This document shows, piece by piece, positions 33,182 through 42,029 of a stretch of DNA of 52,844 nt; the first letter of the stretch is position 1, and each line of letters begins with the position of its first letter. Under the pieces are notes generated by a model that saw nothing but the letters and a program-made list of their open reading frames with translations, made no database searches and was not told where the DNA came from. A program made the position numbers and the translations under genes. This stretch comes from CAZVLQ01 sp964628185 (GTDB taxonomy: Bacteria > Pseudomonadota > Zetaproteobacteria > Mariprofundales > Mariprofundaceae): the NCBI GenBank assembly GCA_964628185.1, contig CAZVLQ010000015.1:1-52844 (forward strand), written 5' to 3'.

Positions 33182-33199
33182 ATGACATATGGATGTCAT
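33182..33199. promoter_or_regulatory. inverted repeat ATGACAT-N4-ATGTCAT
   Basis: Perfect 7-bp arms flank four bases in the AT-rich gap upstream of coq7, about 160 bases before its start. It has the size of a dimeric operator. No regulator can be named. Confidence 0.3.
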
Positions 33200-33330
33200 G
33201 TGCCTATAAAATAACCATTCAGTATCCGGCTTAATAAACAAACACTTGGATAGACATGCTGGATATAATGTTAATATGTTCGCAGAATTTATCTGTTCAG
33301 CTTCGGGCATACGCCGGAAAGTGAATAATT

Positions 33331-34605
33331 TCAGGGAATCAGCCTGGATGAGCACTGTTTCGCGGCCGTTTCCCCGCGCCGGACGGCCGCTTCGATGGTT
33401 GCCGGAAAATCGCCGGGCGCAGGTGCTTCTGAAACATCAATTACACGCATCGGAAGTACCGGTACCGGAAAATCAGGGCTGCTGACCACGGCTGTGGCAT
33501 GCCGTTCACGAACAATGCGGTGGTAAACCGGGGAAACGGCCTTGCTACTCCCCGTGATGAACTGTAAATCCCGGCAGATATCCGCCACCAGTTTTTGCTT
33601 CGGCAGATGATTTCCGCCGGCGCTGATCACGGCGCAGATGTGGCGACAGGAGGAATTCATCCCCATTTGCCGGCTGACGTCGAAAAACCATTGCCCACAT
33701 GTTCCGATGCCTCCGATCAGCGCTTCAGGCAGTGGTTCGGCGTTCTCAAGCCAGAGATGGACATTGGTAATGGGTTGTGTTTTCACAGCCGCGTTAATCC
33801 CCAGCAGACGGTTGCGACCCCGCGCCGGCAGGGCGAGAACCGCGGCATCAAATTTCCGCTTGCGGGAAGCCGTTTCAAGCTCAACCGTCCGATCGTCCGC
33901 GTACAGGCGACGTACACTTGTAGAAACATGCATACTTACGCCCCTGTTTTTCGCCAGATCGGCAAGCGGCTCAATCAGAGCCTGCTGCAAGGGGTGAGTG
34001 AACCATCCCAACCGTGCCGATGCATGATTCACGAAGGTTTCCTTCAGTACGCGAGCGAAGCTTCTGGCATTGGCGTTTCGCATTGTTTCATTCATGGCAC
34101 CCAGGCACAGCGGACTGAGCAGATCACGCACCAGCTCTTCGGGGGCATGCAAGACATTCAGCCATTGCGCCACGGTCATCCTGCCGTCCACATCAGCCGG
34201 CCTGACCAGGCCCAGCCGGATAACGGCACTCAGGCTTTTGATGCCGTGTCCGGGCAGATGGCCGCAAGCCCAGGGCAGGGCGAGTGCAAGGGGGATATGC
34301 CGTTGTGGCGCAAGGTGGAAAAGTCCCCGCCGTAATTCCCACAGCGGCAGTAACAGGGATGGCTGCCAGTGGATGTTCCCGCTTGCGCCTGCCTGTTCGA
34401 GAAGTCGGTGAGTATGCCGATAGGCGCCCACCAGCAGGTGCGGGCCATTATCAACCCATTGTCTTACGGTGCCATCGAAAAAGGAACGGGTGCGGCCCCC
34501 GGGGGAGGATGCCGCTTCAAACAGGTCGACATCGAAGCCTCGACGGGCGAGCCGGATCGCGCATGTGAGGCCGCACAGGCCACCTCCGATCACGGCGACG
34601 CGCAT
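33331..34605 (-). CDS. hpnE: hydroxysqualene dehydroxylase HpnE (squalene-associated FAD-dependent desaturase)
   Basis: The flavoenzyme that reduces hydroxysqualene to squalene in the three-step HpnCDE route. The N-terminal FAD dinucleotide motif is VAVIGGGLCGLTCAIRLARRGFDVDLFEA, then GGRTRSFFDGTVRQWVDNGPHLLVG. Later regions WLNVLHAPEELVRDLLSPLCLGAMNE and the C-terminal VVSSPDFPVPVLPMRVIDVSEAPAPGDFPATIEAAVRRG complete the amine-oxidase-like fold, although the last region normally reads DxxxxYPATxExAxxSG. Its ATG overlaps the hpnD stop (TGATG). The length is 424. Confidence 0.9.
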   Translation of the reverse strand: MRVAVIGGGLCGLTCAIRLARRGFDVDLFEAASSPGGRTRSFFDGTVRQWVDNGPHLLVGAYRHTHRLLEQAGASGNIHWQPSLLLPLWELRRGLFHLAPQRHIPLALALPWACGHLPGHGIKSLSAVIRLGLVRPADVDGRMTVAQWLNVLHAPEELVRDLLSPLCLGAMNETMRNANARSFARVLKETFVNHASARLGWFTHPLQQALIEPLADLAKNRGVSMHVSTSVRRLYADDRTVELETASRKRKFDAAVLALPARGRNRLLGINAAVKTQPITNVHLWLENAEPLPEALIGGIGTCGQWFFDVSRQMGMNSSCRHICAVISAGGNHLPKQKLVADICRDLQFITGSSKAVSPVYHRIVRERHATAVVSSPDFPVPVLPMRVIDVSEAPAPGDFPATIEAAVRRGETAAKQCSSRLIP

Positions 34606-35486
34606 CAGTAATCAGGCTCAAATGTGGGCGGCAGATGCCTTTTGAGCGCTTTTTTTTCATGACGCCACATACGCCAGGCAATCCATATCTTCCGGGCTGG
34701 CAGGAGCCTTGGCGGATGATTCCACAAATCGGCCTGATGCTTTTGAATTCGCCTGAAATGAGCGTAGTAAATCGCACCCATGAGCAGCGACGGCCTGAGT
34801 GATTTTCTGTCCTCATCCGGCAGCAGTGCAAGCGCCCTGGCATAGCAGGCGCCGGCCTTGTCCACGTAATGGGCGATGAGCCTTTGCATGGCGGGTGTCA
34901 TGTTTCCCTCGCGGAAGTCCTGATCGGTCACACCAAAGCGCGTGCGTTCCTGCTGTGGAATGTAGATACGGCCCCGCCTGGCATCTTCCTTAAGATCACG
35001 CAGGATGTTGGTCAACTGCAATGCTTCGCCCAGGGTAGTGGCGAAATCGCGTGCCTTGCGCGATTGATATCCAAAAATCTCGATACTCAACAGTCCCACC
35101 ACTCCGGCCACGCGATAACAATACAGAGCCAGATCGGCCGGCTTGAGGATCGGCCGGCGGGCAACATCCATACCCATACCGTCCAGCACTTCCATGAACA
35201 GTTCTTCCGGAAGATGATAGTGCCGTCTGGCCCAGTTCAGCTCCATGCCGATAGGGTGGCGCGCCTTGCCCGCAAATGCACGGCTGATTTCCTCACCCCA
35301 GAATTGCAGCTTCTGCATGGCCACGCTCTGTTCATGGACCTCATCGGCGATATCGTCCACTTCACGGCAAAAGGCATACAGCGCCATCATGGCCCGGCGC
35401 TGATCCCCGGGCAAAAACATGAATGCATAAAAGAAAGAAGAGCCTGATCCGCGGGTTTTTTCTTCGCAGTACCGAGCCGGTGTCAT
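34605..35486 (-). CDS. hpnD: presqualene diphosphate synthase HpnD
   Basis: A squalene/phytoene synthase-like prenyltransferase that condenses two farnesyl diphosphates to presqualene diphosphate. Both Asp-rich motifs are present: YAFCREVDDIADEVHE (about residues 43-58) and LTNILRDLKEDARRGRIYIP. The N-terminal MTPARYCEEKTRGSGSSFFYAF is characteristic of HpnD. ATG 35486 overlaps the hpnC stop by four bases; the longer frame to 35558 lies inside hpnC and is not used. The length is 293. Confidence 0.93.
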   Translation of the reverse strand: MTPARYCEEKTRGSGSSFFYAFMFLPGDQRRAMMALYAFCREVDDIADEVHEQSVAMQKLQFWGEEISRAFAGKARHPIGMELNWARRHYHLPEELFMEVLDGMGMDVARRPILKPADLALYCYRVAGVVGLLSIEIFGYQSRKARDFATTLGEALQLTNILRDLKEDARRGRIYIPQQERTRFGVTDQDFREGNMTPAMQRLIAHYVDKAGACYARALALLPDEDRKSLRPSLLMGAIYYAHFRRIQKHQADLWNHPPRLLPARKIWIAWRMWRHEKKALKRHLPPTFEPDY

Positions 35487-36403
35487 ACAGTCTCCGCGGC
35501 CGGCCGGTAGGGAGGCGACAGGGCATCCGCAAACACCATGGGTGCAAGTACAAGCCACGATGCCCTGCCGAGCTTGGGCCGCTGGTGCAGGGGGTCGGTG
35601 GAAAGATGTACGGCTCGCAGTATCCGGCTGCCGCCCCGCAACGTGGCGGCGATCTGCAATTTCAATCTGAATGGCAGATAGGGAAACAGTGCGCGTCCTT
35701 TCGTAAACAGCGTGGCTGTGTAATCAACGGCGTGTTCCAGCACCGGCCCGAGTTGTTCGGAAACATCCCCGCCGGGTTCGTCCTGCAGGAGCATGGCACT
35801 GTTCAGCCCGGTCTCCGCAAGCCACTTTTCCGGCAGATAGCAGCGGCCATGCGGCAGATCACGGCTTAAATCCTGCCAAAAATTGGTGAGCTGCAGGGCG
35901 GTACAGATGGCATCCGATGCACCTTGTGCGACCGGATGCGAGATACCGTGCAGGGCCAGAACCAGCCTGCCCACGGGATTGGCGGAATGCCGGCAATAAA
36001 AAAGCAGTTCATCCAGCGTGGCATAGGCATGAATGCTGACATCCATGCGGAAGGCCGTCAGCAGATCATGAAGGCATGAAACCGGAAGACTGTATTTTTT
36101 GATGCTGTCCCCGAGGGCCATAAACACAGGGTGTTGCACCGTTTCACGTGTGCACCTTTCCAGCAACACATCCCAGGCATCAAGCTGTTTAAGTCGCTTG
36201 TCCGCAGCCGCCGACCCCTCATCGGCCAAATCATCCGCGCATCTGGCAAAGGCATAGATAGCGGCAACGGCAGGACGCAGGTCCCGGCGAATCAGCAGGG
36301 AAGCCGTAGGAAAATTTTCATAATGATTCCGTGCCAGCTCCACGCAGTGCTGGTAAGCTGTCTCAATCGTGATGGATTGCCCTGATGCGCCCTGTTTTAA
36401 CAT
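35483..36403 (-). CDS. hpnC: hydroxysqualene synthase HpnC
   Basis: The partner prenyltransferase that turns presqualene diphosphate into hydroxysqualene. The start region IETAYQHCVELARNHYENFPTASLLIRRDLRPAV, the first Asp-rich motif YAFARCADDLADEGS and the second NFWQDLSRDLPHGRCYLPE are as in HpnC proteins. I use ATG 36403 (MLKQGAS). Frames reach 36478, which would overlap the divergent thiO. It is first in hpnC-hpnD-hpnE, all translationally coupled. No squalene-hopene cyclase gene is in the window. Confidence 0.92.
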   Translation of the reverse strand: MLKQGASGQSITIETAYQHCVELARNHYENFPTASLLIRRDLRPAVAAIYAFARCADDLADEGSAAADKRLKQLDAWDVLLERCTRETVQHPVFMALGDSIKKYSLPVSCLHDLLTAFRMDVSIHAYATLDELLFYCRHSANPVGRLVLALHGISHPVAQGASDAICTALQLTNFWQDLSRDLPHGRCYLPEKWLAETGLNSAMLLQDEPGGDVSEQLGPVLEHAVDYTATLFTKGRALFPYLPFRLKLQIAATLRGGSRILRAVHLSTDPLHQRPKLGRASWLVLAPMVFADALSPPYRPAAETV

Positions 36404-36471
36404 GGGGACATGGTAGGCGCCGCATGGCTCGCGGCAAGCACGGATACTGTCTGCAATGAAAGGAGCTGGAA

Positions 36472-37671
36472 TTGGCAAAGCATTCCTTCAGGGTTGTGAT
36501 TATCGGCGGCGGCATTATCGGCTGTTTGACGGCGTGGCGGCTGAAGCAACGCGGGGCTGAACCCGTAATTATTGAACGGGGACGAATCGGCGGGGCATCC
36601 TCATGGGCCGGCGCCGGAATTCTGTGTCCCATCCAGCCCTGGCTGTATCCCGACGATTTTACCCGCCTGATCGAGGCAAGCCTCGCCCTGTATCCCGAAC
36701 TGCAGGAAGAACTGCACATGCGCACCGGCATTTCTCCGCAATGGCTCCGTTGCGGCCTGATGGTGCCGTTTTTTCCGGATGATGCGGTGGATCACCGGCA
36801 AGCCGCGCTGGACTGGTCCGCACGCTCCGGCTGGCGCGTGGAGCAGCTCGGGACCAGCCAGGTCAGAAAGGCGGAACCCGCCCTGGCACAAGACGTGCAG
36901 GGCGCACTTCTGTGGCCGGAAGTCGGGCAGGTACGCAACCCGCGCTTGTTGAAAGCGCTTCACAAGCTGCTGCAGAATGAAAAAATCGAAACATATGACC
37001 AGTCCGAAGTGGAAGGCCTGGAGGAGAACGCCGGTGGTGTGTGCGGCGTGCGCCTGGCAGGCCATCGCGTGGTCAGGGCGGAAGCCGTACTGCTGAGTGC
37101 CGGCAGCTGGAGCGGTGATCTGGCTGAACGGTTCGGAATTTCCCTGCCCGTCAAGCCGGTAAAAGGGCAAATTGTGTTGCTGAAATCCGCTCCGGGCAGG
37201 CTTTCGCATATCATCAAGCACGACCGCGCTTATTTTGTTCCCAGGCAGGACGGACGTATTCTGGTCGGCGCCAGCATGGAATTCGTGGGTTTCAGGGGAG
37301 GCACCACGGTGGCGGAGGTGCATGCATTGCTGGCCGGACTGCTCAGGCTCACGCCTCAACTTGCGCATGAAGAGATCGAGCATCAGTGGATGGGGTTCCG
37401 GCCGGGAACGCCCGATGGTCTGCCGTTTCTCGGGCCGGTGAAGGAGAAACCGGGCCTGTGGGTGGCCAGCGGGCATTATCGTAATGGCGTGGCGCTTGCA
37501 CCGATAACGGCTGAAATCATGAGTGGCTGGATCATGGGTGGAGCACCGTCCCTGGATATGCATTGTTTTCTACCGGATCGCCTGGTCAGACCGTCATTCA
37601 GGCTGGGGTTTCCCTCGACCAGTCCGTCCCGGGAACTTGGTGCCTCTCCGGCGCGGGTCTCATGCAGATGA
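36472..37671 (+). CDS. thiO: glycine oxidase ThiO-like FAD-dependent oxidoreductase
   Basis: A D-amino-acid-oxidase-family flavoenzyme, most likely making the iminoglycine used for the thiazole of thiamine. The FAD motif RVVIIGGGIIGCLTAWRL is at residues 6-23, then GGASSWAGAGILCPIQPWLYPDD. The family C-terminus is IEHQWMGFRPGTPDGLPFLGPV and SGHYRNGVALAPITAEIM. The TTG start has AAGGAG ahead of it. The length of 399 exceeds the usual ~365 because of a Ser/Pro/Arg tail (about 30 residues after LPDRL). No other thi gene is adjacent, and it is divergent from hpnC. Confidence 0.88.
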   Translation: MAKHSFRVVIIGGGIIGCLTAWRLKQRGAEPVIIERGRIGGASSWAGAGILCPIQPWLYPDDFTRLIEASLALYPELQEELHMRTGISPQWLRCGLMVPFFPDDAVDHRQAALDWSARSGWRVEQLGTSQVRKAEPALAQDVQGALLWPEVGQVRNPRLLKALHKLLQNEKIETYDQSEVEGLEENAGGVCGVRLAGHRVVRAEAVLLSAGSWSGDLAERFGISLPVKPVKGQIVLLKSAPGRLSHIIKHDRAYFVPRQDGRILVGASMEFVGFRGGTTVAEVHALLAGLLRLTPQLAHEEIEHQWMGFRPGTPDGLPFLGPVKEKPGLWVASGHYRNGVALAPITAEIMSGWIMGGAPSLDMHCFLPDRLVRPSFRLGFPSTSPSRELGASPARVSCR

Positions 37672-37773
37672 ATAATGCGGATTGCATTCATTTGACCGGA
37701 GTGACCCATGTCACATACCGGCAACGGCGGTGCCTCCAGCATTTCCTGCAGAAAGTTAGCAGGAGGTGTAATT

Positions 37774-37908
37774 ATGATGATACGTGACAATGTCGGAGTC
37801 CGCCCTGTTTTTGATATGCGTGGAAATGGTTCCACCGAGATGCAGTGCCTCGGTATTGTTTCAGCGGCCATGGTTACTCTGATGATTATTATTTCGTTTG
37901 TAGTCTAG
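37774..37908 (+). CDS. small membrane peptide (44 residues; 66 from the upstream start)
   Basis: ATG 37774 stands behind AGGAGGTG, one of the strongest ribosome sites in the window. The peptide is MIRDNVGVRPVFDMRGNG, then a C-terminal hydrophobic helix CLGIVSAAMVTLMIIISFVV that ends the protein. A second in-frame ATG at 37708 also has a ribosome site (GGAG) and would add a Gly/Ser-rich head with an LAGG sequence. No homologue is known to me. It lies between thiO and the cyclase-domain gene. Confidence 0.5.
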   Translation: MMIRDNVGVRPVFDMRGNGSTEMQCLGIVSAAMVTLMIIISFVV

Positions 37909-38096
37909 AAGGCCGCCGGTCCTGGGATGAATTTACTGCACCTGCCTGTGCGGGCACGCCGCATGCAGACAGGCGGCGTGATGGCGCCGCTTGCTTCTGC
38001 CCGCTACTATCCTCCCGGATCCAACAGGCTCCCGGCCATCAGGATATTAAAGCATGGCGGCAAAAATTGTGCTCTTGACCGTCCGGCCGTGTTGAC

Positions 38097-38125
38097 ACCG
38101 GTTCGAAGCCGGTTTAATTTTTCTT
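38097..38125 (+). terminator. probable rho-independent terminator
   Basis: A 5-bp stem ACCGG/CCGGT with a 7-nt loop is followed by TTAATTTTTCTT. It lies in the 37909-38205 gap, where the frame 37927-38178 (Arg/Pro-rich) looks spurious and no other gene is seen. Confidence 0.4.
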
Positions 38126-38205
38126 ACAGCGGTGCACCGGAGGCAAGCCCTGATGAAGCGATTCTCAGAAAAATCTAGCGACTGTATTAAACGGGCCGAC
38201 TGACA

Positions 38206-39534
38206 ATGGCAATGGACCGCAATATGATACAGATTGCCCGTATGCACGGGGACAGACAGGCATTTGAGGTGCCGTCCGGCAGTGCAAAGGAAGAAGTGCT
38301 GTCACCCGCCAGTGGGCACGCCGCCGATTATTCGGAAAAACAGGCCCCGAATTTTACAATCGAGAAAATTGACTGCCCGGCCTGTCTGGTCAATTACAAT
38401 TTTCAGCTCGAATGGTGCAATAACGCGGCCGAGCAACTTCTGTTTGGTCCGTTTGAACGTTTTTCTGACAATATCGAGGAAAGGAATGTTTTCCAGATCC
38501 TGCTTAATGAAAGCAGGGTACGTCAGCATCCGGGCTTTGAGGATATTCTCCGTTTTCATCTAAGCTTGGCCAGGAACAGATTGCCCGAATCCAGGCTGCT
38601 GATAGGCAACGTCCACATTGTGCCTGAAGACATGGATCGACTGATCCGTCTTTATGACGAGGTGGATGCAGCCGGGAACGGGCCGATCATCCGTTCCGAC
38701 ACTGATGTCTCCCTTTCCGTGGAGGAGAGCGGGATGCGGCAGATGTATGCCTGCATTTTCCGTGAAGGCATTCTGATCGTGTATATGCCTGCAAGTGATG
38801 AATCCCTCCTTTCCTATCTTTCGGGCCGCGCGTCCGTCATCAGGGATTTGCTGAAGAAACGGCGGCCGTTTCTCACTCCCCTGGCCGTTCTCGTAGCTGA
38901 TCTGCAGGATGCGGTGAGGATTTGCGCCGAACTCCCGCCGGATGAATATTTTGAGCTGATTAATACCATCTGGAGAGCGATGCAACCCTTGCTTCGCAAG
39001 TATTACGCCACTTGCGGAAAACATGCCGGGGACGGCATGGTGTATTATTTTTTCCCGCAACCGGAGCACAGCTATCAATTCAATGCATTATGTTTCGCGC
39101 AGGAGATGCGGGAGTCGATGCGGGACATCAGCCGGCAGTGGCGACGACGGAAAAACTGGTTGAACGAGTTGCAATTGAACATCGGTCTGGAAGAAGGGGA
39201 GGAATGGTTTGGCACCTATCAGACGGCAACCCAGCTGGAAATGACGGTTCTCGGTAAGACGGCGAACAGGGCAGTCAGACTAAGTGAATTCGCCTGCAAC
39301 GGAAGCATCTGGGCGTCCAAAAATCTGTTGGGGAAGCTTTCTCGCCCGGACCGCGAAAAAATTCATCATGGTATTCACCGCCGGGCCGGGAACGGTCAGG
39401 AGATTTTTCTTCCGCATTCCTATTCGCGCATATCCGATCTGATTGATCCGGATAAGGTAAAAAACGGAAAATTGCATGATATTTCCGACCTGGCGGTGAC
39501 GGAGGTGCTGGACGTAAATTTCCAGCCGGAATAA
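38206..39534 (+). CDS. PAS-like plus class III nucleotidyl cyclase domain protein
   Basis: A cytoplasmic 442-residue protein with no membrane helix. Residues about 48-200 have PAS-like character (CPACLVNYNFQLEWCNNAAEQLLFG, then ERNVFQILLNESRV). From about residue 220 a class III cyclase homology domain is visible. It has LAVLVADLQDAVRICAELPPDEYFELIN (first metal Asp in ADLQD), YYATCGKHAGDGMVYYFF (substrate Lys and second metal Asp in KHAGDG), and LEMTVLGKTANRAVRLSEFA (transition-state Asn and Arg). Thus the catalytic residues look intact, and adenylate specificity is plausible from the Lys; the usual partner Asp is a Glu. No effector gene is adjacent, and the domain could also be a non-catalytic sensor. 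Confidence 0.72.
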   Translation: MAMDRNMIQIARMHGDRQAFEVPSGSAKEEVLSPASGHAADYSEKQAPNFTIEKIDCPACLVNYNFQLEWCNNAAEQLLFGPFERFSDNIEERNVFQILLNESRVRQHPGFEDILRFHLSLARNRLPESRLLIGNVHIVPEDMDRLIRLYDEVDAAGNGPIIRSDTDVSLSVEESGMRQMYACIFREGILIVYMPASDESLLSYLSGRASVIRDLLKKRRPFLTPLAVLVADLQDAVRICAELPPDEYFELINTIWRAMQPLLRKYYATCGKHAGDGMVYYFFPQPEHSYQFNALCFAQEMRESMRDISRQWRRRKNWLNELQLNIGLEEGEEWFGTYQTATQLEMTVLGKTANRAVRLSEFACNGSIWASKNLLGKLSRPDREKIHHGIHRRAGNGQEIFLPHSYSRISDLIDPDKVKNGKLHDISDLAVTEVLDVNFQPE

Positions 39535-39560
39535 AGACATAAAAAAGACATTTTCTCTCT

Positions 39561-42029
39561 CTATTTTCTCTGTGCTCTCTGTGTCCTCTGTGGTGCAACT
39601 CTGTTTGGTTCGAGGGAATCAAAGGCATCCACGATAATCGCCTGCCACGTTGCCCTGGAGGCATCGCGTAGCGCTTCCGCCTCGCTCCGGCTGACAAGAC
39701 CGGCCTGAAGCAGTTCCGCAATGGCGGCTTCCTCGTCCAGCGTCCGGATAACTCCGGCCTTTTGCGCGCGACGCAGTTTTTCCTCCGCCTGACTGGCCGC
39801 AAGCACCTTTTCAAGGGCGTTTTCGATACGCCCCAGCGGATCCTCCGGGTCATGCGTGATATAAATTCCCCGGGTCAATCTATCCCTTGCCCCGGTATTT
39901 TCCAGAATGGAGACGGCCACGGCATGCGCCAGCGCATCATCCGGAGGCGCGTATGGCCTGCCGAGGGGAAAGATGAAGAAACGCAGCAGCGTGCGTATCC
40001 AGCGGCCGGGGAAATTGGCCAGAAAGCCCTCAAGCTGTTGCTGCGCGCAGTACAGGGCATCCTGGCAGACCCATTGCAAATATGGCGTATCTCCCCCATG
40101 CCGTCCCTGAGTCTCAAAGCGCTTGATGGCGGCCGAGGCGATGTACATCTGGGCCAGCACATCCCCCAGACGGGCGGAAAGCTGTTCCCGACGTTTCAGG
40201 GCGCCTCCCAGCACGGCCAGCGTTACATCGGACGCAAAAGCCAGATTGGCGCTCAGGCGCTCGATCTGCCGAGCATAATACCGGGAGATTCCCGTAAACG
40301 GCGGCCGGGCAAGCCTGCCACCCGTCAGACCCAGAAGCAGGCTGCGCACCTTGTTGCTGATCATGAATCCGAGATGCGCGAACAGGGCTTGGTCGAACTC
40401 ACGCACAGCAGCGCCCTGATCCTCCAGAGCGGCGGCGCGCATTTCCCGCAGCAGATAAGGATGGCATCGGATTACACCCTGGCCGAAGATGATCAGGCTT
40501 CGGGTCAGAATATTTGCGCCTTCCACGGTGATGCTGATCGGGATGGCTTCGTAGGGGCGCGCCAGCAGGTTGAGAGGTCCCATGATAATAGCGGTGCCGC
40601 CAAACACATCCATGGCATCGTTCACCACCCTGCGCATGCGTTCGGTGCAATGGTATTTGGCAATGGCTGAAATGACCGAGGGCTTTTCTCCCTGGTCCAC
40701 GGCCGCGGCCGTCATTTGCCGCGTTGCTTCAATGGCATAGGTGTTACCCGCGATGCGTGCCAGGGCCTCTTCAACGCCTTCCATACGGCCGATGGGCGTC
40801 CTGAATTGCCGGCGTATGCGGGCATAGGCGCCCGTGGCGCGCGCACACAGTTTGCCCGCACCGGCGGACAGTGAGGGCAGTGAAATGGAGCGTCCGTCGG
40901 CCAGGCACTCCATCAGCATGCGCCAGCCCTGCCCGATATGTTCCGCACCACCGATAATCCGGTCCAGTGGAATAAAGACGTCACGGCCGGTCACGGGGCC
41001 GTTCTGGAAGGCCTGATCAAGCGGCAGATGCCGCCTGCCGATTTCCACGCCAGGCGTGTCAGTTGGGATCAGGGCCAGTGTAATGCCCCGGTCTTCCTCT
41101 TCGCCCAAAAGATGGTCCGGATCGTACAGTTTGAAGGCCAGACCAAGCACCGTCGCCACGGGCGCCAGCGTAATGTAGCGTTTTTCCCAGTTAAGGCGGA
41201 TAGCCGGCACTTTTTTCCTGCCCTCAAAATTATGTTTACAGACGATGCCGGTATCACGCATGGCGGCGGCATCGCTGCCGGCCCATGGGCTGGTGAGGGC
41301 AAAGCAGGGAATCTCCTGGCCCCGGGCCAGGCGCGGCAAGTAATGGTTTTTCTGGTCTTCGGTGCCATAATTCAGCAGCAACTGACCCGGTCCCAGTGAA
41401 TTCGGCACCATGACGGTAACCGCGGCCGTGATGCTGCGGCTGGCCACTTTCATCACCACGGCCGAATGCGCCTGAGCGGAAAATTCCAGGCCGCCGTACT
41501 GTTTGGGAATGATCATGCCGAAAAAACCCTGCTTCCTGATAAAATCCCATACGCTCCGTGGCAGATCATGCAGGTCATGATTAATCTGCCAGTCATCCAG
41601 CATGCCGCAAAGTGTTTCAACGGGGCCATCAAGAAAAGCCTGTTCCTCCTTGCCGAGATGCGGGGCGGGCTGGTCGAGCAGTTGTTTCCAGTCCGGCTTG
41701 CCGGAGAACAATTCGGCATCCCACCATGTGGTCCCAGCTTCAAGCGCCTGTTTTTCGGTATCAGACATCGGAGGCAGAGCCTTTTTCAGCATAGGCAGCA
41801 GGTGGCGACTGATGAGAAAACGTCGCAATAGCGGAATGCTTAGCGGCGCAAAAATAAGGATGAAAAAAAGCCAGACGACAATGAGAAATACCGGCGGCAC
41901 TGCGCCCGTGGCTGTCACAATCACCAGGATGGCGCCGGTTGCGCCGCTCCACACCGCAACCGGCGCCCGGACAAATGCCAGTACAATCAGGGCGGCCAGA
42001 AGCAGCAGCAGGAAACATGAAATCGGCAT
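39561..42029 (-). CDS. fadE: acyl-CoA dehydrogenase, FadE type
   Basis: The first enzyme of beta-oxidation, membrane-bound. ATG 42029 has AAGGAG ahead and gives 822 residues (E. coli 814). N-terminal helices (CFLLLLLAALIVLAFV and VFLIVVWLFFILIFAPLSI) are followed by the acyl-CoA dehydrogenase core: FFGMIIPKQYGGLEFSAQAHS, SLGPGQLLLNYGTEDQKNHYLPRLARGQEIPCFALTSPWAGSD, and MDVFGGTAIIMGP. A DUF1974-type C-terminal region then follows. The last residues (RVAPQRTQRAQRK) come from an intergenic repeat at 39564-39594, not from the family. Confidence 0.93.
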   Translation of the reverse strand: MPISCFLLLLLAALIVLAFVRAPVAVWSGATGAILVIVTATGAVPPVFLIVVWLFFILIFAPLSIPLLRRFLISRHLLPMLKKALPPMSDTEKQALEAGTTWWDAELFSGKPDWKQLLDQPAPHLGKEEQAFLDGPVETLCGMLDDWQINHDLHDLPRSVWDFIRKQGFFGMIIPKQYGGLEFSAQAHSAVVMKVASRSITAAVTVMVPNSLGPGQLLLNYGTEDQKNHYLPRLARGQEIPCFALTSPWAGSDAAAMRDTGIVCKHNFEGRKKVPAIRLNWEKRYITLAPVATVLGLAFKLYDPDHLLGEEEDRGITLALIPTDTPGVEIGRRHLPLDQAFQNGPVTGRDVFIPLDRIIGGAEHIGQGWRMLMECLADGRSISLPSLSAGAGKLCARATGAYARIRRQFRTPIGRMEGVEEALARIAGNTYAIEATRQMTAAAVDQGEKPSVISAIAKYHCTERMRRVVNDAMDVFGGTAIIMGPLNLLARPYEAIPISITVEGANILTRSLIIFGQGVIRCHPYLLREMRAAALEDQGAAVREFDQALFAHLGFMISNKVRSLLLGLTGGRLARPPFTGISRYYARQIERLSANLAFASDVTLAVLGGALKRREQLSARLGDVLAQMYIASAAIKRFETQGRHGGDTPYLQWVCQDALYCAQQQLEGFLANFPGRWIRTLLRFFIFPLGRPYAPPDDALAHAVAVSILENTGARDRLTRGIYITHDPEDPLGRIENALEKVLAASQAEEKLRRAQKAGVIRTLDEEAAIAELLQAGLVSRSEAEALRDASRATWQAIIVDAFDSLEPNRVAPQRTQRAQRK
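39564..39594. repeat. CACAGAGGACACAGAG-type repeat at the fadE 3' end
   Basis: Read on the minus strand it is ACCACAGAGGACACAGAG followed by AGCACAGAGAAAA. Sequences of this kind recur between genes in many bacterial genomes, and in other frames give the HRGHREHRE strings common in spurious proteins. Here it forms the final codons and the stop of fadE. Confidence 0.65.

Noticed and set aside
33246..33485. 79-codon plus frame before and into hpnE
   Set aside because: Mostly antisense to the hpnE 3' end; no ribosome site or recognisable domain.
38091..38125. T-arm-like sequence ACCGG-TTCGAAG-CCGGT suggesting a tRNA
   Set aside because: No matching acceptor, D or anticodon arms upstream; the T-rich tail fits a terminator better.
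37927..38178. 83-codon Arg/Pro-rich frame before the cyclase gene
   Set aside because: No convincing ribosome site, odd composition, contains a probable terminator.
39275..39853. 192-codon minus frame with HHRGHREHRE
   Set aside because: It overlaps the fadE 3' end and cyclase gene; its HRGHRE string is the repeat read in another frame, typical of spurious proteins.
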